Shown here: piece by piece, positions 19,417-28,329 of the stretch
How the letters are laid out: every line of letters starts with the position of its first letter
Position numbering within the stretch: position 1 is the stretch's first letter
Source: an uncultured Sphingomonas sp.
Lineage (GTDB): Bacteria > Pseudomonadota > Alphaproteobacteria > Sphingomonadales > Sphingomonadaceae
Direction: 5' to 3'
DNA: 51,582 nucleotides
Assembly: GCA_946482655.1 (NCBI GenBank)
Contig: CAMLSA010000009.1
Coordinates: 1-51,582 of the forward strand
The notes under the pieces: model-generated
What the model was told of the DNA's origin: nothing
The model's database searches: none
What the model saw: the letters and a program-made list of their open reading frames with translations, nothing else
Program-made: the position numbers and the translations under genes

Positions 19417-19913
19417 TGGGCGAGATGATGGACGGGACGGAGACGGGCAAGGTGAAGGTCGAGGAGGTCGACTCGGTCGCGCCGCCGCCCAAGGCGCGTG
19501 TAAACTTGGCCGTCGATGCTCAGGGCAGCGACGAGGCTGGACGCAAGCCCGACTATCTCGAAGGCTTCCTGTCGCAGAAGCCGGTCGAACCCGGCGAGGC
19601 CGAGCCGGGCGGCGACCTTTACGAGTCGGTGCTCGACGCGCTCAAGGAGATTTACGACCCCGAGATCCCGGTCAATATCTACGAGCTCGGCCTGATCTAC
19701 GGCGTCGACATCACCCAGGACGCGCATGTCGTCGTGACGATGACGCTCACCACGCCGCATTGCCCGGTCGCTGAATCGATGCCGGGCGAAGTCGAGCTGC
19801 GCGTCGGCGCGGTGCCCGGGGTGGGCTCGGCCGAAGTCAATCTGATCTGGGATCCGCCGTGGGATCCGGCGAAGATGTCGGACGAGGCGAAGCTGGAATT
19901 GGGAATGTTGTGA
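19416..19913 (+). CDS. sufT: SUF-associated DUF59 (MIP18-like) protein
   Basis: A 165-residue protein from the ATG that overlaps the sufS stop; a GTG at 19413 would add one residue. The C-terminal half is a DUF59/MIP18 domain (ALKEIYDPEIPVNIYELGLI, VVVTMTLTTPHCPVAESMPG with the conserved Cys, then LIWDPPWDPAKMSDEAKLEL). This family helps mature Fe-S proteins, and the version in suf operons is called SufT. Its N-terminal 60 or so residues are acidic, Pro-rich and probably disordered, an extension that bacterial SufT proteins often lack. Confidence 0.93.
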   Translation: MGEMMDGTETGKVKVEEVDSVAPPPKARVNLAVDAQGSDEAGRKPDYLEGFLSQKPVEPGEAEPGGDLYESVLDALKEIYDPEIPVNIYELGLIYGVDITQDAHVVVTMTLTTPHCPVAESMPGEVELRVGAVPGVGSAEVNLIWDPPWDPAKMSDEAKLELGML

Positions 19914-19920
19914 AAAGCTC

Positions 19921-19942
19921 CCCCTCCCTGCCAAAGGAGGGG
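19921..19942. repeat. Hairpin before sufA
   Basis: CCCCTCC (19921-19927) and GGAGGGG (19936-19942) form a perfect 7-bp stem with an 8-nt loop, followed by TTT, inside the suf operon. The same G-rich run continues into a GGAG just before the sufA start at 19957, so folding might affect both transcription and initiation of sufA. Confidence 0.5.
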
Positions 19943-19956
19943 TTTGGAGACGAAGA

Positions 19957-20313
19957 ATGACCGAGATGAAAACCCGCGCCCGTCCCGCCGCGCTGACGCT
20001 GACGCCGACGGCCGAGGCGCGCATCGCGCACCTCATGTCGAACGCCCCCCAAGGGACGATCGGCGTCAAGCTGTCGACCCCGCGCCGCGGCTGTTCGGGG
20101 CTCGCTTATTCTGTGGACTATGTCACCGAGGCCGATCCGTTCGACGAGAAGATCGAGACCCCCGGCGGCACCTTCTACGTCGACGGCGGATCGATCCTCT
20201 ATCTGATCGGCTCGCGGATGGACTGGGTCGAGGACGACTTCACCGCCGGCTTCACCTTCGAGAACCCCAACGCCAAGGGCAGCTGCGGCTGCGGCGAGAG
20301 TTTCACGGTTTGA
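19957..20313 (+). CDS. sufA: A-type Fe-S carrier protein
   Basis: A 118-residue HesB/IscA-family protein that carries Fe-S clusters from SufBCD to targets. The three cluster cysteines are visible: one in RRGCSGLAYSVDY and two in the C-terminal GSCGCGESF. The core (LTLTPTAEARIAHLM, IGVKLSTP, ENPNAKGSCGCG) is typical. The start has a GGAG 10 nt upstream. It is named sufA for its place in the operon; ErpA-like specificity is possible. Confidence 0.94.
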   Translation: MTEMKTRARPAALTLTPTAEARIAHLMSNAPQGTIGVKLSTPRRGCSGLAYSVDYVTEADPFDEKIETPGGTFYVDGGSILYLIGSRMDWVEDDFTAGFTFENPNAKGSCGCGESFTV

Positions 20314-20382
20314 TTCTCCTCGCTGCCCAGGGAGGGGGGATTGAAGTTGCCTCTCCCTGCCCCAGCGTCTACTCGCCCGCCC

Positions 20383-21054
20383 ATGCTCGCTTCGCTCGAA
20401 CATATCGATGCCTGGATCTTCGATCTGGACAACACGCTCTATCCGGCGTCGGCGGACCTGTTCGGGCTGATCGACGTGCGGATGAATCTTTACATCCAGC
20501 GGCTGATGGACCTCGACTATGACTCAGCGCGCGTCATCCAGAAGAACCTGTTCCGCGAACATGGCACCACCCTGTCCGGCCTGATGCGGACCCACGACAT
20601 CGATCCCAACGAATTTCTCGGTTTCGTCCACGATATCGAGATGGATGCGCTCGAGGAGGACCGGCGGCTGGTCGAAGCGGTGGCGAGGCTGCCCGGCCGC
20701 AAGCTGATCTTCACCAATGGCGACGCCGATTATGCGGGGCGTGTGCTCGAGCGGCTCGGCCTGTCGAAGAGCTTCGAGGCGATCCACGACATCCATGCCT
20801 GCGCTTACCAGCCCAAGCCGCATGTCTCGAGCTACGAGACGATGGTGAACGCCTTCCGGATCGAGCCGACCACCTCGCTGTTCGTCGAGGACATGGCCCG
20901 CAACCTCAAGCCCGCCAAGGCGATCGGCATGACCACCGTATGGGTGAACAACGGCTCCGAATTCGGCAATCATGAGGCCGACATGAGCTTCATCGATTAT
21001 GAGATCCACGATGTCGGCCAGTGGCTGCACGAAATTACAGGGGAAGACATATGA
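20383..21054 (+). CDS. HAD-family pyrimidine 5'-nucleotidase-like phosphatase
   Basis: A 223-residue HAD hydrolase. Motif I is [11 protein letters not shown] (Asp nucleophile and Asp acid/base), motif [11 protein letters not shown], motif III Lys in [13 protein letters not shown], and motif [11 protein letters not shown]. The helical cap ([40 protein letters not shown]) matches the pyrimidine 5'-nucleotidase (SDT1/Phm8-like) group. The ATG was chosen because the family starts close to motif I; a TTG 14 codons upstream would read through a hairpin-rich stretch. Its stop overlaps dapD (ATGA). Its link to Fe-S assembly is unclear. Confidence 0.9.
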   Translation: MLASLEHIDAWIFDLDNTLYPASADLFGLIDVRMNLYIQRLMDLDYDSARVIQKNLFREHGTTLSGLMRTHDIDPNEFLGFVHDIEMDALEEDRRLVEAVARLPGRKLIFTNGDADYAGRVLERLGLSKSFEAIHDIHACAYQPKPHVSSYETMVNAFRIEPTTSLFVEDMARNLKPAKAIGMTTVWVNNGSEFGNHEADMSFIDYEIHDVGQWLHEITGEDI

Positions 21055-21875
21055 GCGGCGATCTGCGGTCGACCATCGAGAAAGCCTGGGAAGAGCGCGA
21101 CGGGATCGGCTTTTCGACCAAGGGCGCGGTGCGCGATGCGGTCGAGCAAGCGCTGCTCTCGCTCGACGCCGGCACCCGCCGCGTCGCCGAGAAGAGGCCG
21201 GACGGCTGGACGGTCAACCAGTGGCTTAAAAAGGCCGTTCTCCTCTCCTTCCGGCTCAACGACATGGAGCTGATCCCCGGCGGCCCCGGCGGCACGAACT
21301 GGTGGGACAAGGTCCCCTCGAAATTCACCGGCTGGGGCGAGGCCGAGTATCGCGCCGCGGGCTTCCGCGCGGTACCCGGATCGATCGTCCGGCGCGGCGC
21401 GCACATCGCCAAGGGCGCCGTGCTGATGCCGAGCTTCGTCAATCTCGGCGCCTATGTCGGCGAGGGCACGATGGTCGACACCTGGACCACGGTCGGCAGC
21501 TGCGCGCAGATCGGCAGAAACGTCCATCTGTCGGGCGGCGTGGGCATCGGCGGGGTCCTGGAACCCCTGCAGGCCGGTCCGGTGGTGATCGAGGACGGTT
21601 GCTTCATCGGCGCGCGCTCCGAGGTCGCCGAGGGAGTGATCGTCGAAGAGGGCGCGGTGCTCTCGATGGGTGTCTATCTCGGCGCCTCGACCAAGATCGT
21701 CGACCGCGCCACCGGCGAGATCTTCGTCGGCCGCGTGCCGAGCTATGCGGTGGTCGTGCCGGGCACCCTCCCCGGCAAGGATGGCGGCCCCGGCCTCTAC
21801 TGCGCCGTGATCGTCAAGCGCGTCGACGCCCAGACCCGCTCGAAGACCGGGATCAACGAGCTGCTGCGCGACTGA
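21051..21875 (+). CDS. dapD: 2,3,4,5-tetrahydropyridine-2,6-dicarboxylate N-succinyltransferase
   Basis: A 274-residue enzyme of the succinylase branch of lysine and diaminopimelate synthesis; it moves succinyl from succinyl-CoA to tetrahydrodipicolinate. It has an N-terminal helical domain ([40 protein letters not shown]) and a left-handed beta-helix of hexapeptide repeats ([50 protein letters not shown]), ending [10 protein letters not shown]. The ATG overlaps the HAD gene stop and has GGGGAAG upstream. lysA, a later pathway step, is at 33892-35163. Confidence 0.97.
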   Translation: MSGDLRSTIEKAWEERDGIGFSTKGAVRDAVEQALLSLDAGTRRVAEKRPDGWTVNQWLKKAVLLSFRLNDMELIPGGPGGTNWWDKVPSKFTGWGEAEYRAAGFRAVPGSIVRRGAHIAKGAVLMPSFVNLGAYVGEGTMVDTWTTVGSCAQIGRNVHLSGGVGIGGVLEPLQAGPVVIEDGCFIGARSEVAEGVIVEEGAVLSMGVYLGASTKIVDRATGEIFVGRVPSYAVVVPGTLPGKDGGPGLYCAVIVKRVDAQTRSKTGINELLRD

Positions 21876-21978
21876 TATCGTCGCTCCGGACGCGGGGCTT
21901 TTCCATTTCCCGCTTCGCCGGAATGACGCATAAGGGGGTGGAACAACCCATCCCTCCTTGCGGGCGTATCATCCTACG

Positions 21979-22593
21979 ATGGATTTCGGGCAGCTCGTAG
22001 AGGATATCGGCCCCTGGGCCATCGCGCTCGGCGCCGGGTTCGAGGGGGAGACCGCGGCGATCGCCGGCGGGGTGATGGCGCATCGCGACATCTTCCCGAT
22101 CGTTGCCGCCTGGCTCGCCTGTGCCTTCGGAGCCTTCGTCGCCGACGAGCTGTTCTTCCAGATCGGCCGCCGTTTCCGCGACCGGCCCTTCGTCGTCCAC
22201 GCCCGGCAGAAGCCCGCCTTCGCGAAGGCGGTGGCGTTCATCGAACGCTATCCCAACGCCTATATCCTGATCTTCCGCTTCCTTTACGGGTTGCGCACGG
22301 TCAGCCCGATCGCGATGGGGCTGACCAGCGTCTCGCTCCATCGATTCGCTACGCTCAACGCGGTCGCCTGCCTGCTCTGGTCGGCGATCTACACCGCGAT
22401 CGGCTTCTGGTTCGGGCCTACGGTCGACCGGATCATCACCGCGCTGACCCCCTACAAGTCCGAGCTGATCATCGCATTCCCGATTCCGGGAACCTGCTTC
22501 CTCATCTGGCTGCTCTGGCGGCGGCGGCGCCAGAAGCGTCGTGAACGGCTCACCTCGCCCTTTCCCATTCCTTCGGTTGAAGCGGAGTCCTGA
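21979..22593 (+). CDS. DedA family membrane protein
   Basis: A 204-residue inner-membrane protein of the DedA/VTT family, which includes undecaprenyl-phosphate or lipid scramblases and transporters. Features are a re-entrant segment with FEGETAAIAGG (the E of the DedA motif), a membrane segment around IVAAWLACAFGAFVADEL, the conserved FRFLYGLRTVSPIAMGL with its Arg, and two C-terminal membrane segments, ending in a basic tail (RRRRQKRRERL). An upstream in-frame TTG would add seven residues; the ATG was chosen. It is 103 nt after dapD, across a palindrome-rich gap, and is the last gene before the catabolic island. Confidence 0.9.
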   Translation: MDFGQLVEDIGPWAIALGAGFEGETAAIAGGVMAHRDIFPIVAAWLACAFGAFVADELFFQIGRRFRDRPFVVHARQKPAFAKAVAFIERYPNAYILIFRFLYGLRTVSPIAMGLTSVSLHRFATLNAVACLLWSAIYTAIGFWFGPTVDRIITALTPYKSELIIAFPIPGTCFLIWLLWRRRRQKRRERLTSPFPIPSVEAES

Positions 22594-22887
22594 AATCGGC
22601 CGCAGACGCTACGCCGGAACGTCGATTGCAGTGCTAGACACAGGTGCTCGCACAACTAGGGTAGGCTGGCGTATTTTGACGACATGCCTCGTGCAAGCCT
22701 GTGCTGCAGTGATAGTTTACCCCCGATGGCGACTTGTTCGACCTGCGAAATTGGTTTGGTACTTGCTTGAATTTTCCACATGATGTTTCAGACGACTACT
22801 CCGCGGGCTAAAGCTGCCTGATCCATATGAAGGTTCGGGTGATGTGAAATATGGTGTGATCAGATATCCAGCACTTTGGGGTTTAAG
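22594..22887. other. Intergenic region at the left edge of the catabolic island
   Basis: This 294-bp gap is visibly richer in A and T than the flanking operons, especially 22730-22880. TTGACG at 22676-22681 could be a -35 element, but no convincing -10 follows. No tRNA, integrase, direct repeat or regulator gene was seen. Confidence 0.45.
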
Positions 22888-24621
22888 ATGAACAACTCCT
22901 ATGATGTGATCGTAGTCGGATCCGGTGCCGCCGGCTTGATGGCCGCACTGCGCGCCGCCGACCATGGCATGAGCGTGCTGATTGTCGAAAAGACCTCCAA
23001 ATGTGGCGGCACCACCGCGTTTTCCGGCGGCGTAATGTGGATACCGAACCACGGATTCGACGGCGGCGACACTCGGGAAGAGACGCTGAAGTATCTCGAC
23101 TCGATCATAACCGATCCCGTGCGGCGCGATAAGCTCGAAGCATTCGTCGACAGTTGTCCGGAGATGCTACGATACGTCAGATCGAAGGGGATAAGGTTCG
23201 ATCCTATACCGTGGCCAGATTATTTTTCCGAATCACCGGGCGCGCGCGCCGACCGTTCCTTCGTGTTTCCAAAATATGACGGCGCGAGGCTCGGCAAATA
23301 TTTTCCCCTGGTGCGCGAGCAGGCTACGCGCTTCAAGCTCTTGGGCCGGTATTCAATTGATTTTGGCGAGGCATTTGCCATCTCCATGCGCCAGTCCGGC
23401 TGGATCTTCGCTCTGCTGCGGGTGGTTGGGCGCTATTGGTTCGACCTGCCCACACGACGTAAGACGAAGCGAGATCGCCGGTTCGCCCTGGGCACTGCGC
23501 TGGTAGGCCCGTTCGTCGAGCAGCTGATGAAAAGCAACGTCGAGATCCGCCTCGATACACGCCTTGACAACTTCACCCTCGACGGCGAGCGCGTGAGCGG
23601 CATCGAGGTGAGCCGGTTCGGAAAGCCTTATCGGATCGAAGCTCGGCAGGCGGTCGTTGTCTGTGCGGGGGGGTTCGAATGGAACCAGTCGCTGCGGGCC
23701 CGCTATTTCGAGATCCCTGGCAGCACCAAATGGAGCAGCACGCCCGAGAATGGCAATTGCGGCGAGGCATTGGAGGCTGGGCTTGCCATCGGGGCCGATA
23801 CCGAGTTCACTGAGCATGGCTGGTGGGTACCGTCCATGACCATACCCGTGGCCGCCGGGTCCGCCACCGAGGAAACCCACGCCGCCTTTACCGATGTGGG
23901 GCGGCCACACAGCGTCTGCGTGAACCGAAACGGCGTCCGCTTCGTCAACGAGACCGCCAGCTATGACCAGTTCGGCAACCGGATGATCGCCGATCAGCGC
24001 GCCACCGGAGCAAACACGCCCTGCTGGATGGTTTTTGACGCGACCTTCCGCGAGAAATTCTCGGTAGGGGGAATTATGCCGACCGCGATCACGCCGGATC
24101 GGAAGATCCCTATGGAGTGGTGGGATCACTATATTTTCAAGGCCGATACGATTGCTCGCCTTGCTGAAATGCTCGGGATTTCGCCAGACGCGCTCGAGAA
24201 GACCGTCTCCAACATGAACGACTATGCGCATACGGGGATAGATCCGGAGTTTGGCCGCGGCGGCAACTCCTATGATCAGTTTTTCGGTGACGCTCGGGTG
24301 GTGCCAAACTCTTCTCTGGGACCGATTCAAAAGACGCCCTTTTATGCGGTCCCGATCAACCTTGGCGACCTGGGAACCAAAGGCGGGCTGAAGACCGATG
24401 CGCAGTCGAGGGTACTGGATCGAAATGATCGCCCAATCCCCGGCCTATATGCCGCCGGCAATGCTTCCGGCTCTCCCTTTGGCAACTGCTATCCGGGCGC
24501 GGGCAGCACGATCGGCCCGGCATTGGTGTTCGGATTCAGGGCGGCAGACGACATCGCCGATCGCATGAAGGGGCTGGAGCATGGCGCCGATAATCGACCA
24601 TGTCCGGCGGCGGTGAAATAG
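22888..24621 (+). CDS. FAD-dependent 3-ketosteroid-delta1-dehydrogenase-like flavoprotein
   Basis: A 577-residue FAD enzyme of the fumarate reductase/KstD superfamily. The dinucleotide site is VIVVGSGAAGLMAALRAAD (7-25), followed by EKTSKCGGTTAFSGG. The residues that act in Rhodococcus KstD (Tyr119, Tyr318, Tyr487, Gly491) have counterparts here: Tyr112 in WPDYFSE, Tyr359 in NETASYDQF, and Tyr535 and Gly539 in NCYPGAGSTIGP. It should therefore introduce a double bond next to a ring ketone, in a 3-ketosteroid or a simpler cyclic ketone; which one cannot be told. The start is ATG with GGGG upstream; a TTG four codons earlier is less likely. It opens the cluster and is followed 95 nt later by the Baeyer-Villiger gene. 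Confidence 0.9.
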   Translation: MNNSYDVIVVGSGAAGLMAALRAADHGMSVLIVEKTSKCGGTTAFSGGVMWIPNHGFDGGDTREETLKYLDSIITDPVRRDKLEAFVDSCPEMLRYVRSKGIRFDPIPWPDYFSESPGARADRSFVFPKYDGARLGKYFPLVREQATRFKLLGRYSIDFGEAFAISMRQSGWIFALLRVVGRYWFDLPTRRKTKRDRRFALGTALVGPFVEQLMKSNVEIRLDTRLDNFTLDGERVSGIEVSRFGKPYRIEARQAVVVCAGGFEWNQSLRARYFEIPGSTKWSSTPENGNCGEALEAGLAIGADTEFTEHGWWVPSMTIPVAAGSATEETHAAFTDVGRPHSVCVNRNGVRFVNETASYDQFGNRMIADQRATGANTPCWMVFDATFREKFSVGGIMPTAITPDRKIPMEWWDHYIFKADTIARLAEMLGISPDALEKTVSNMNDYAHTGIDPEFGRGGNSYDQFFGDARVVPNSSLGPIQKTPFYAVPINLGDLGTKGGLKTDAQSRVLDRNDRPIPGLYAAGNASGSPFGNCYPGAGSTIGPALVFGFRAADDIADRMKGLEHGADNRPCPAAVK

Positions 24622-24716
24622 CTCCGGAATTCATCCGGGATGAAGGTCGCAAGACATATCCCCAGTGTCATTTAGATTGGCCGCCTACATCCACACGGCG
24701 GTGAAGGAGATCATAT

Positions 24717-26339
24717 TTGAAATCTGGAAATCCACAGGAAGCGCCCGCCGAGGAGCCGCGCCACTGCCCCGCCGTGATCGTTGGCGCTGGTTTCGCCGGC
24801 CTCTATGCGCTTTTCAAGCTTCGCCAGATGGGAATCGGGGCGCAGGTCTTCGAAGCCGCAAGCGATGTCGGTGGCGTCTGGTTCTGGAACCGCTACCCGG
24901 GAGCCCGCTGCGACGTCGAAAGCATGCAGTATTCTTACTCTGTCTCGGAAGAGCTGCAGCAGGAATGGCACTGGAGCGAACGGTTCGCGCCGCAGTCGGA
25001 AATTCTGGAATATCTACAGCACGTCGCTGATCGCTTCGATCTGCGCCGTGACATCTCGTTCGAGACATCTGTTCAGTCGGCGGTTTTCGACGAGGATACC
25101 GGACTTTGGGAGGTGCGCACCGACAAGGGCGACCACATCGTCACGCCGTTCTGCATCATGGCGAGCGGATCCCTTTCGGTCACAAAACTTCCTGATCTCA
25201 AGGGCATCGACGCGTTCCAGGGCAGGATCGTGCATACTGGGGACTGGCCGCCGCAAGAAGTCGACTTCACTGGGCTCCGTGTCGGCGTGATCGGCACGGG
25301 GTCCTCCGGCGTCCAGGCGATACCGATCATCGCCGGGAGTGCGAAGCAGCTCGTCGTGTTTCAGCGCACACCGAATTTCGTCATCCCGGCGCGCAACGAG
25401 CCCCTCGCCGCCGAGACGGAACGTTATTGGAAGGACAATTATCCCGAATTTCGTGAGCGTGCCCGCCAAATCGGGACGTTCTTCGAGTTCAGCGACAAGG
25501 CCGCCCACCAGGTTTCGGCCGAGGAACGCGAGAAGGAATATCGACGGCGCTGGGAAGGCGGCGGAATCAATTTCGTCTATGCCTTCAAGGATATCTATCT
25601 CGATCAGGCGGCAAATGACACGGCGGCAGATTTCGTGCACGCGCGCATCCGCGATGCCGTGGAGGATCCGGTCGTTGCGGCGCGCTTGTCGCCGAAGGGC
25701 TATCCTCTCGGTGCCAAGCGCATCTGCATCGGCACCGACTACTATGAGACGTTTAACCGTGAGAACGTCACTCTCGTGGATCTCCGCGAGACACCGATAA
25801 CCGAGGTCACGACCGATTCCGTCGCAACGGCCGACGCGACATATCCGATTGACCTTCTGATCTGCGCAACGGGCTATGATGCGCTGACCGGCGCGCTGCT
25901 GCGGATCGACATTCGCGGCCGCAACGGTATGTCGCTGCAGGACAAATGGTCGGCAGGGCCGCGGAATTATCTGGGACTGATGACGGCCGGTTTTCCGAAC
26001 ATGTTCGTCGTCACGGGCCCCGGCAGCCCGTCGGTGCTGATCAACATGGTGGTTGGAATCGAGCAGCATGTCGATTGGATCACCGGCTGCATCGCCTATT
26101 TGCGCAAGCGTGGCGCGACGACCATCGAGCCGGCACCGAGCGCCGAAGACGCCTGGGTGCAGCATGTAAACGACGAAGCGGACCGGACGTTGTTTCCGAA
26201 AGCCGACTCCTGGTATGTCGGGGCGAACATCCCCGGCAAGCCGCGGGTCTTCCTGCCCTATGTGGGCAGCATCGGTCGCTACCGGAAGAAATGCGATGAG
26301 GTCGCGGCCGACGGCTACAAGGGGTTTATGATTGAGTAG
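24717..26339 (+). CDS. Baeyer-Villiger monooxygenase (flavin-containing)
   Basis: A 540-residue FAD and NADPH enzyme that inserts oxygen beside a ketone to make an ester or lactone. The FAD site is VIVGAGFAGLYAL (about 20-32), the NADPH site VGVIGTGSSGVQAIP, and the type I fingerprint FxGxxxHxxxWP is complete (Phe167, Gly169, His173, Trp177, Pro178). GVWFWNRYPGARCDVES is also typical of the cyclohexanone/steroid monooxygenase group. The start is TTG, chosen because a strong ribosome site (AAGGAGA) lies 6 nt upstream and no ATG precedes the FAD site. It lies between the KstD-like and CoA-ligase genes, so a cyclic ketone is the likely substrate (inference). Confidence 0.94.
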   Translation: MKSGNPQEAPAEEPRHCPAVIVGAGFAGLYALFKLRQMGIGAQVFEAASDVGGVWFWNRYPGARCDVESMQYSYSVSEELQQEWHWSERFAPQSEILEYLQHVADRFDLRRDISFETSVQSAVFDEDTGLWEVRTDKGDHIVTPFCIMASGSLSVTKLPDLKGIDAFQGRIVHTGDWPPQEVDFTGLRVGVIGTGSSGVQAIPIIAGSAKQLVVFQRTPNFVIPARNEPLAAETERYWKDNYPEFRERARQIGTFFEFSDKAAHQVSAEEREKEYRRRWEGGGINFVYAFKDIYLDQAANDTAADFVHARIRDAVEDPVVAARLSPKGYPLGAKRICIGTDYYETFNRENVTLVDLRETPITEVTTDSVATADATYPIDLLICATGYDALTGALLRIDIRGRNGMSLQDKWSAGPRNYLGLMTAGFPNMFVVTGPGSPSVLINMVVGIEQHVDWITGCIAYLRKRGATTIEPAPSAEDAWVQHVNDEADRTLFPKADSWYVGANIPGKPRVFLPYVGSIGRYRKKCDEVAADGYKGFMIE

Positions 26340-26404
26340 TGAAATAAATTGACGCTTGTCTCGACGGCAACGACCTATCTACTTCGTTCCCACCCTATGC
26401 GATC

Positions 26405-26438
26405 TGTTCTAGGTGGACAGCTTAACGAGTGTAGAACA
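26405..26438. repeat. Spaced inverted repeat upstream of the CoA ligase gene
   Basis: TGTTCTA (26405-26411) and TAGAACA (26432-26438) are perfect 7-bp arms separated by 20 nt, in the 202-bp gap before the ligase. It could be a two-site operator or a hairpin. A second, weaker hairpin, CCCC/GGGG, lies near 26473-26485. Confidence 0.4.
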
Positions 26439-26541
26439 ACAGACCAACTCGCGCAGGGACATCGAGAGCTCCCCATCTCGGGGTGGGGCTTCGGCCAGAT
26501 AGACGGAAATGTGACGAGAGCGATTTCGGAGAGGAGGAATT

Positions 26542-28185
26542 ATGCAGCAGGCCGACCGCTGGACTCTACGTTTTGAACCTGGCGAGCCCCAATTGCGTAT
26601 CGCTTCGGGCGAATGGACCAACAAGACGATCGCCGACTACGCGACGGAGATGCTGCACACTGCGCCGGACACCGTACTGATCGTTTCCGACGGGCAGCCG
26701 TTCACTGTCCGGAACCTGTTCGACCGAGCGCAATCACTGGCACGCGGGCTTCGCACCATCGGCCTGGAATCGGGCGACACCGTGAGCTTCCAGCTGCCAA
26801 ACTGGGTCGAAAGTGCGGTAATCAATCTCGCCTGTGCCTTGGGTGGATTCGTCATCAATCCAATCATTCCGATCTATCGGAGCGCCGAGCTTCGTTTCAT
26901 CCTGAAGGATTGCCGTGCGAAAGTCATGTTCGTGCCGGAGGAGTTTCGTGGCGTAAACTATCCGGAGATGATTCAGTCGCTCCACAGCGACTTGCCCGAA
27001 CTGTCTCACCTCGTCGTGGTTCGCGGAAGCTCGGAACATGCGCTGACCTATGACGCCGTGCTTGATCGCGGCCGCGCGTCGGACGCCAGCCTCACGCCGG
27101 CGCCAGCGGATTTTGCCCGACTGATCATCTATACGTCGGGCACGACCGGTCCTCCCAAGGGAGTGATTTACAGTCACAATCAAGCGCGCAGGGCGGTCGC
27201 CGACAGTTTCGAGTTCTGGCGACTGCAGCGCGGGGCGACTTTCCTTGTCGGCACGCCGGTGACGCACGTCACCGGGTTCATCTACGGACTCGATGCACCC
27301 TTCTATTTCGCGTCGCGCTCGGTGCTGATGGAGAAGTGGATTCCTTCTGACGCGGTCCGGCTGATCGATGATCATCAGGTCAATGTGATGTGTGGTGCAA
27401 CGCCATTTCTCACTGGGATTGTGGCCGAGGCGCAGAATGCGGGCTCGTCCCTGCCAAGTCTCAGGATCTTTCTATGTGGCGGTGCGCCGGTACCCCCGAA
27501 TCTGATCCACCAGGCGCAAGAGGCGTTCACCGGCTGCCGAACGTTTCGCGGATTCGGTAGTTCTGAATGTCCGATGATCACGCAAGGATGCCTGGATGAT
27601 CCAAATCTGGCGGCGACGACGGACGGCCAGATTTTTGGTTACGAGGTAAAGGTCGTCGACGAGGATGGTAACCGCCTCCCACCGGACACCGACGGCGAAC
27701 TGCTGGCCAAGGGTGCCGCGATGTTTCGCGGGTATACCGACTCCGAGGCGACGCGCGCCGCATTCGACGACGAGGGTTTCTTCCAGACCGGCGACATTGG
27801 CCGGATCACGCAAGCAGGGTTCCTGACGGTTACCGGGCGCAAGAAGGATCTGATCATCCGGGGCGGCGAGAATTTGAGTCCGAAGGAAATCGAGGATGCG
27901 CTTCACACCCATCCCGACATCCAGGAAGCGGCGGTCACCGCGATGCCGGACGCGCGGATGGGCGAGACGGTCTGCGTCTTCGTGATCCCCAGGTACGGCC
28001 AGCGTCCCGACCGGTCGGAGTTGGCGAGCTTCCTCAAAAGCAAAGGCTTGGCTCCGCAAAAATGGCCCGAACGTGTCGAATATGTCGAGGATCTGCCACG
28101 CACCCCCTCAGGGAAGGTACAGAAGCATCTTCTTCGACAAATGATTTCACATGCGCTGGAACAAGAGCAGACCGTCGGCGCATAA
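26542..28185 (+). CDS. Acyl-CoA ligase (class I adenylate-forming)
   Basis: A 547-residue AMP-forming CoA ligase. It has the P-loop-like IYTSGTTGPPKGV (Tyr197 onward), FRGFGSSECP (A5), FQTGDIGRIT (A7), LTVTGRKKDLIIRGGENLSP (A8) and the catalytic Lys525 in RTPSGKVQKH (A10). The overall look is that of cyclohexanecarboxylate-CoA ligase and related alicyclic or medium-chain acid ligases, but substrate cannot be read directly. The start has a strong ribosome site (GGAGAGGAGG). In the cluster it would activate the acid released after Baeyer-Villiger oxidation and ester or lactone cleavage (inference). Confidence 0.93.
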   Translation: MQQADRWTLRFEPGEPQLRIASGEWTNKTIADYATEMLHTAPDTVLIVSDGQPFTVRNLFDRAQSLARGLRTIGLESGDTVSFQLPNWVESAVINLACALGGFVINPIIPIYRSAELRFILKDCRAKVMFVPEEFRGVNYPEMIQSLHSDLPELSHLVVVRGSSEHALTYDAVLDRGRASDASLTPAPADFARLIIYTSGTTGPPKGVIYSHNQARRAVADSFEFWRLQRGATFLVGTPVTHVTGFIYGLDAPFYFASRSVLMEKWIPSDAVRLIDDHQVNVMCGATPFLTGIVAEAQNAGSSLPSLRIFLCGGAPVPPNLIHQAQEAFTGCRTFRGFGSSECPMITQGCLDDPNLAATTDGQIFGYEVKVVDEDGNRLPPDTDGELLAKGAAMFRGYTDSEATRAAFDDEGFFQTGDIGRITQAGFLTVTGRKKDLIIRGGENLSPKEIEDALHTHPDIQEAAVTAMPDARMGETVCVFVIPRYGQRPDRSELASFLKSKGLAPQKWPERVEYVEDLPRTPSGKVQKHLLRQMISHALEQEQTVGA

Positions 28186-28329
28186 CCATCGCTCAGCGAC
28201 CTCCTGGCCTTTTTCGGTTGTGGGAGCGGGATTTCAGGCAAGACCCAGTCTCGAACGGAGCATCCTGTGAAGCTCCCCTTTGCTGCTCTGCAGCACGTCT
28301 GCGGACCAGGCCAAAGTACGGAAAGGATC

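Noticed and set aside
22740..22760. Sigma54-like promoter (TGGTAC...TTGC)
   Set aside because: The spacing between the GG and GC elements is too short for a -24/-12 promoter.
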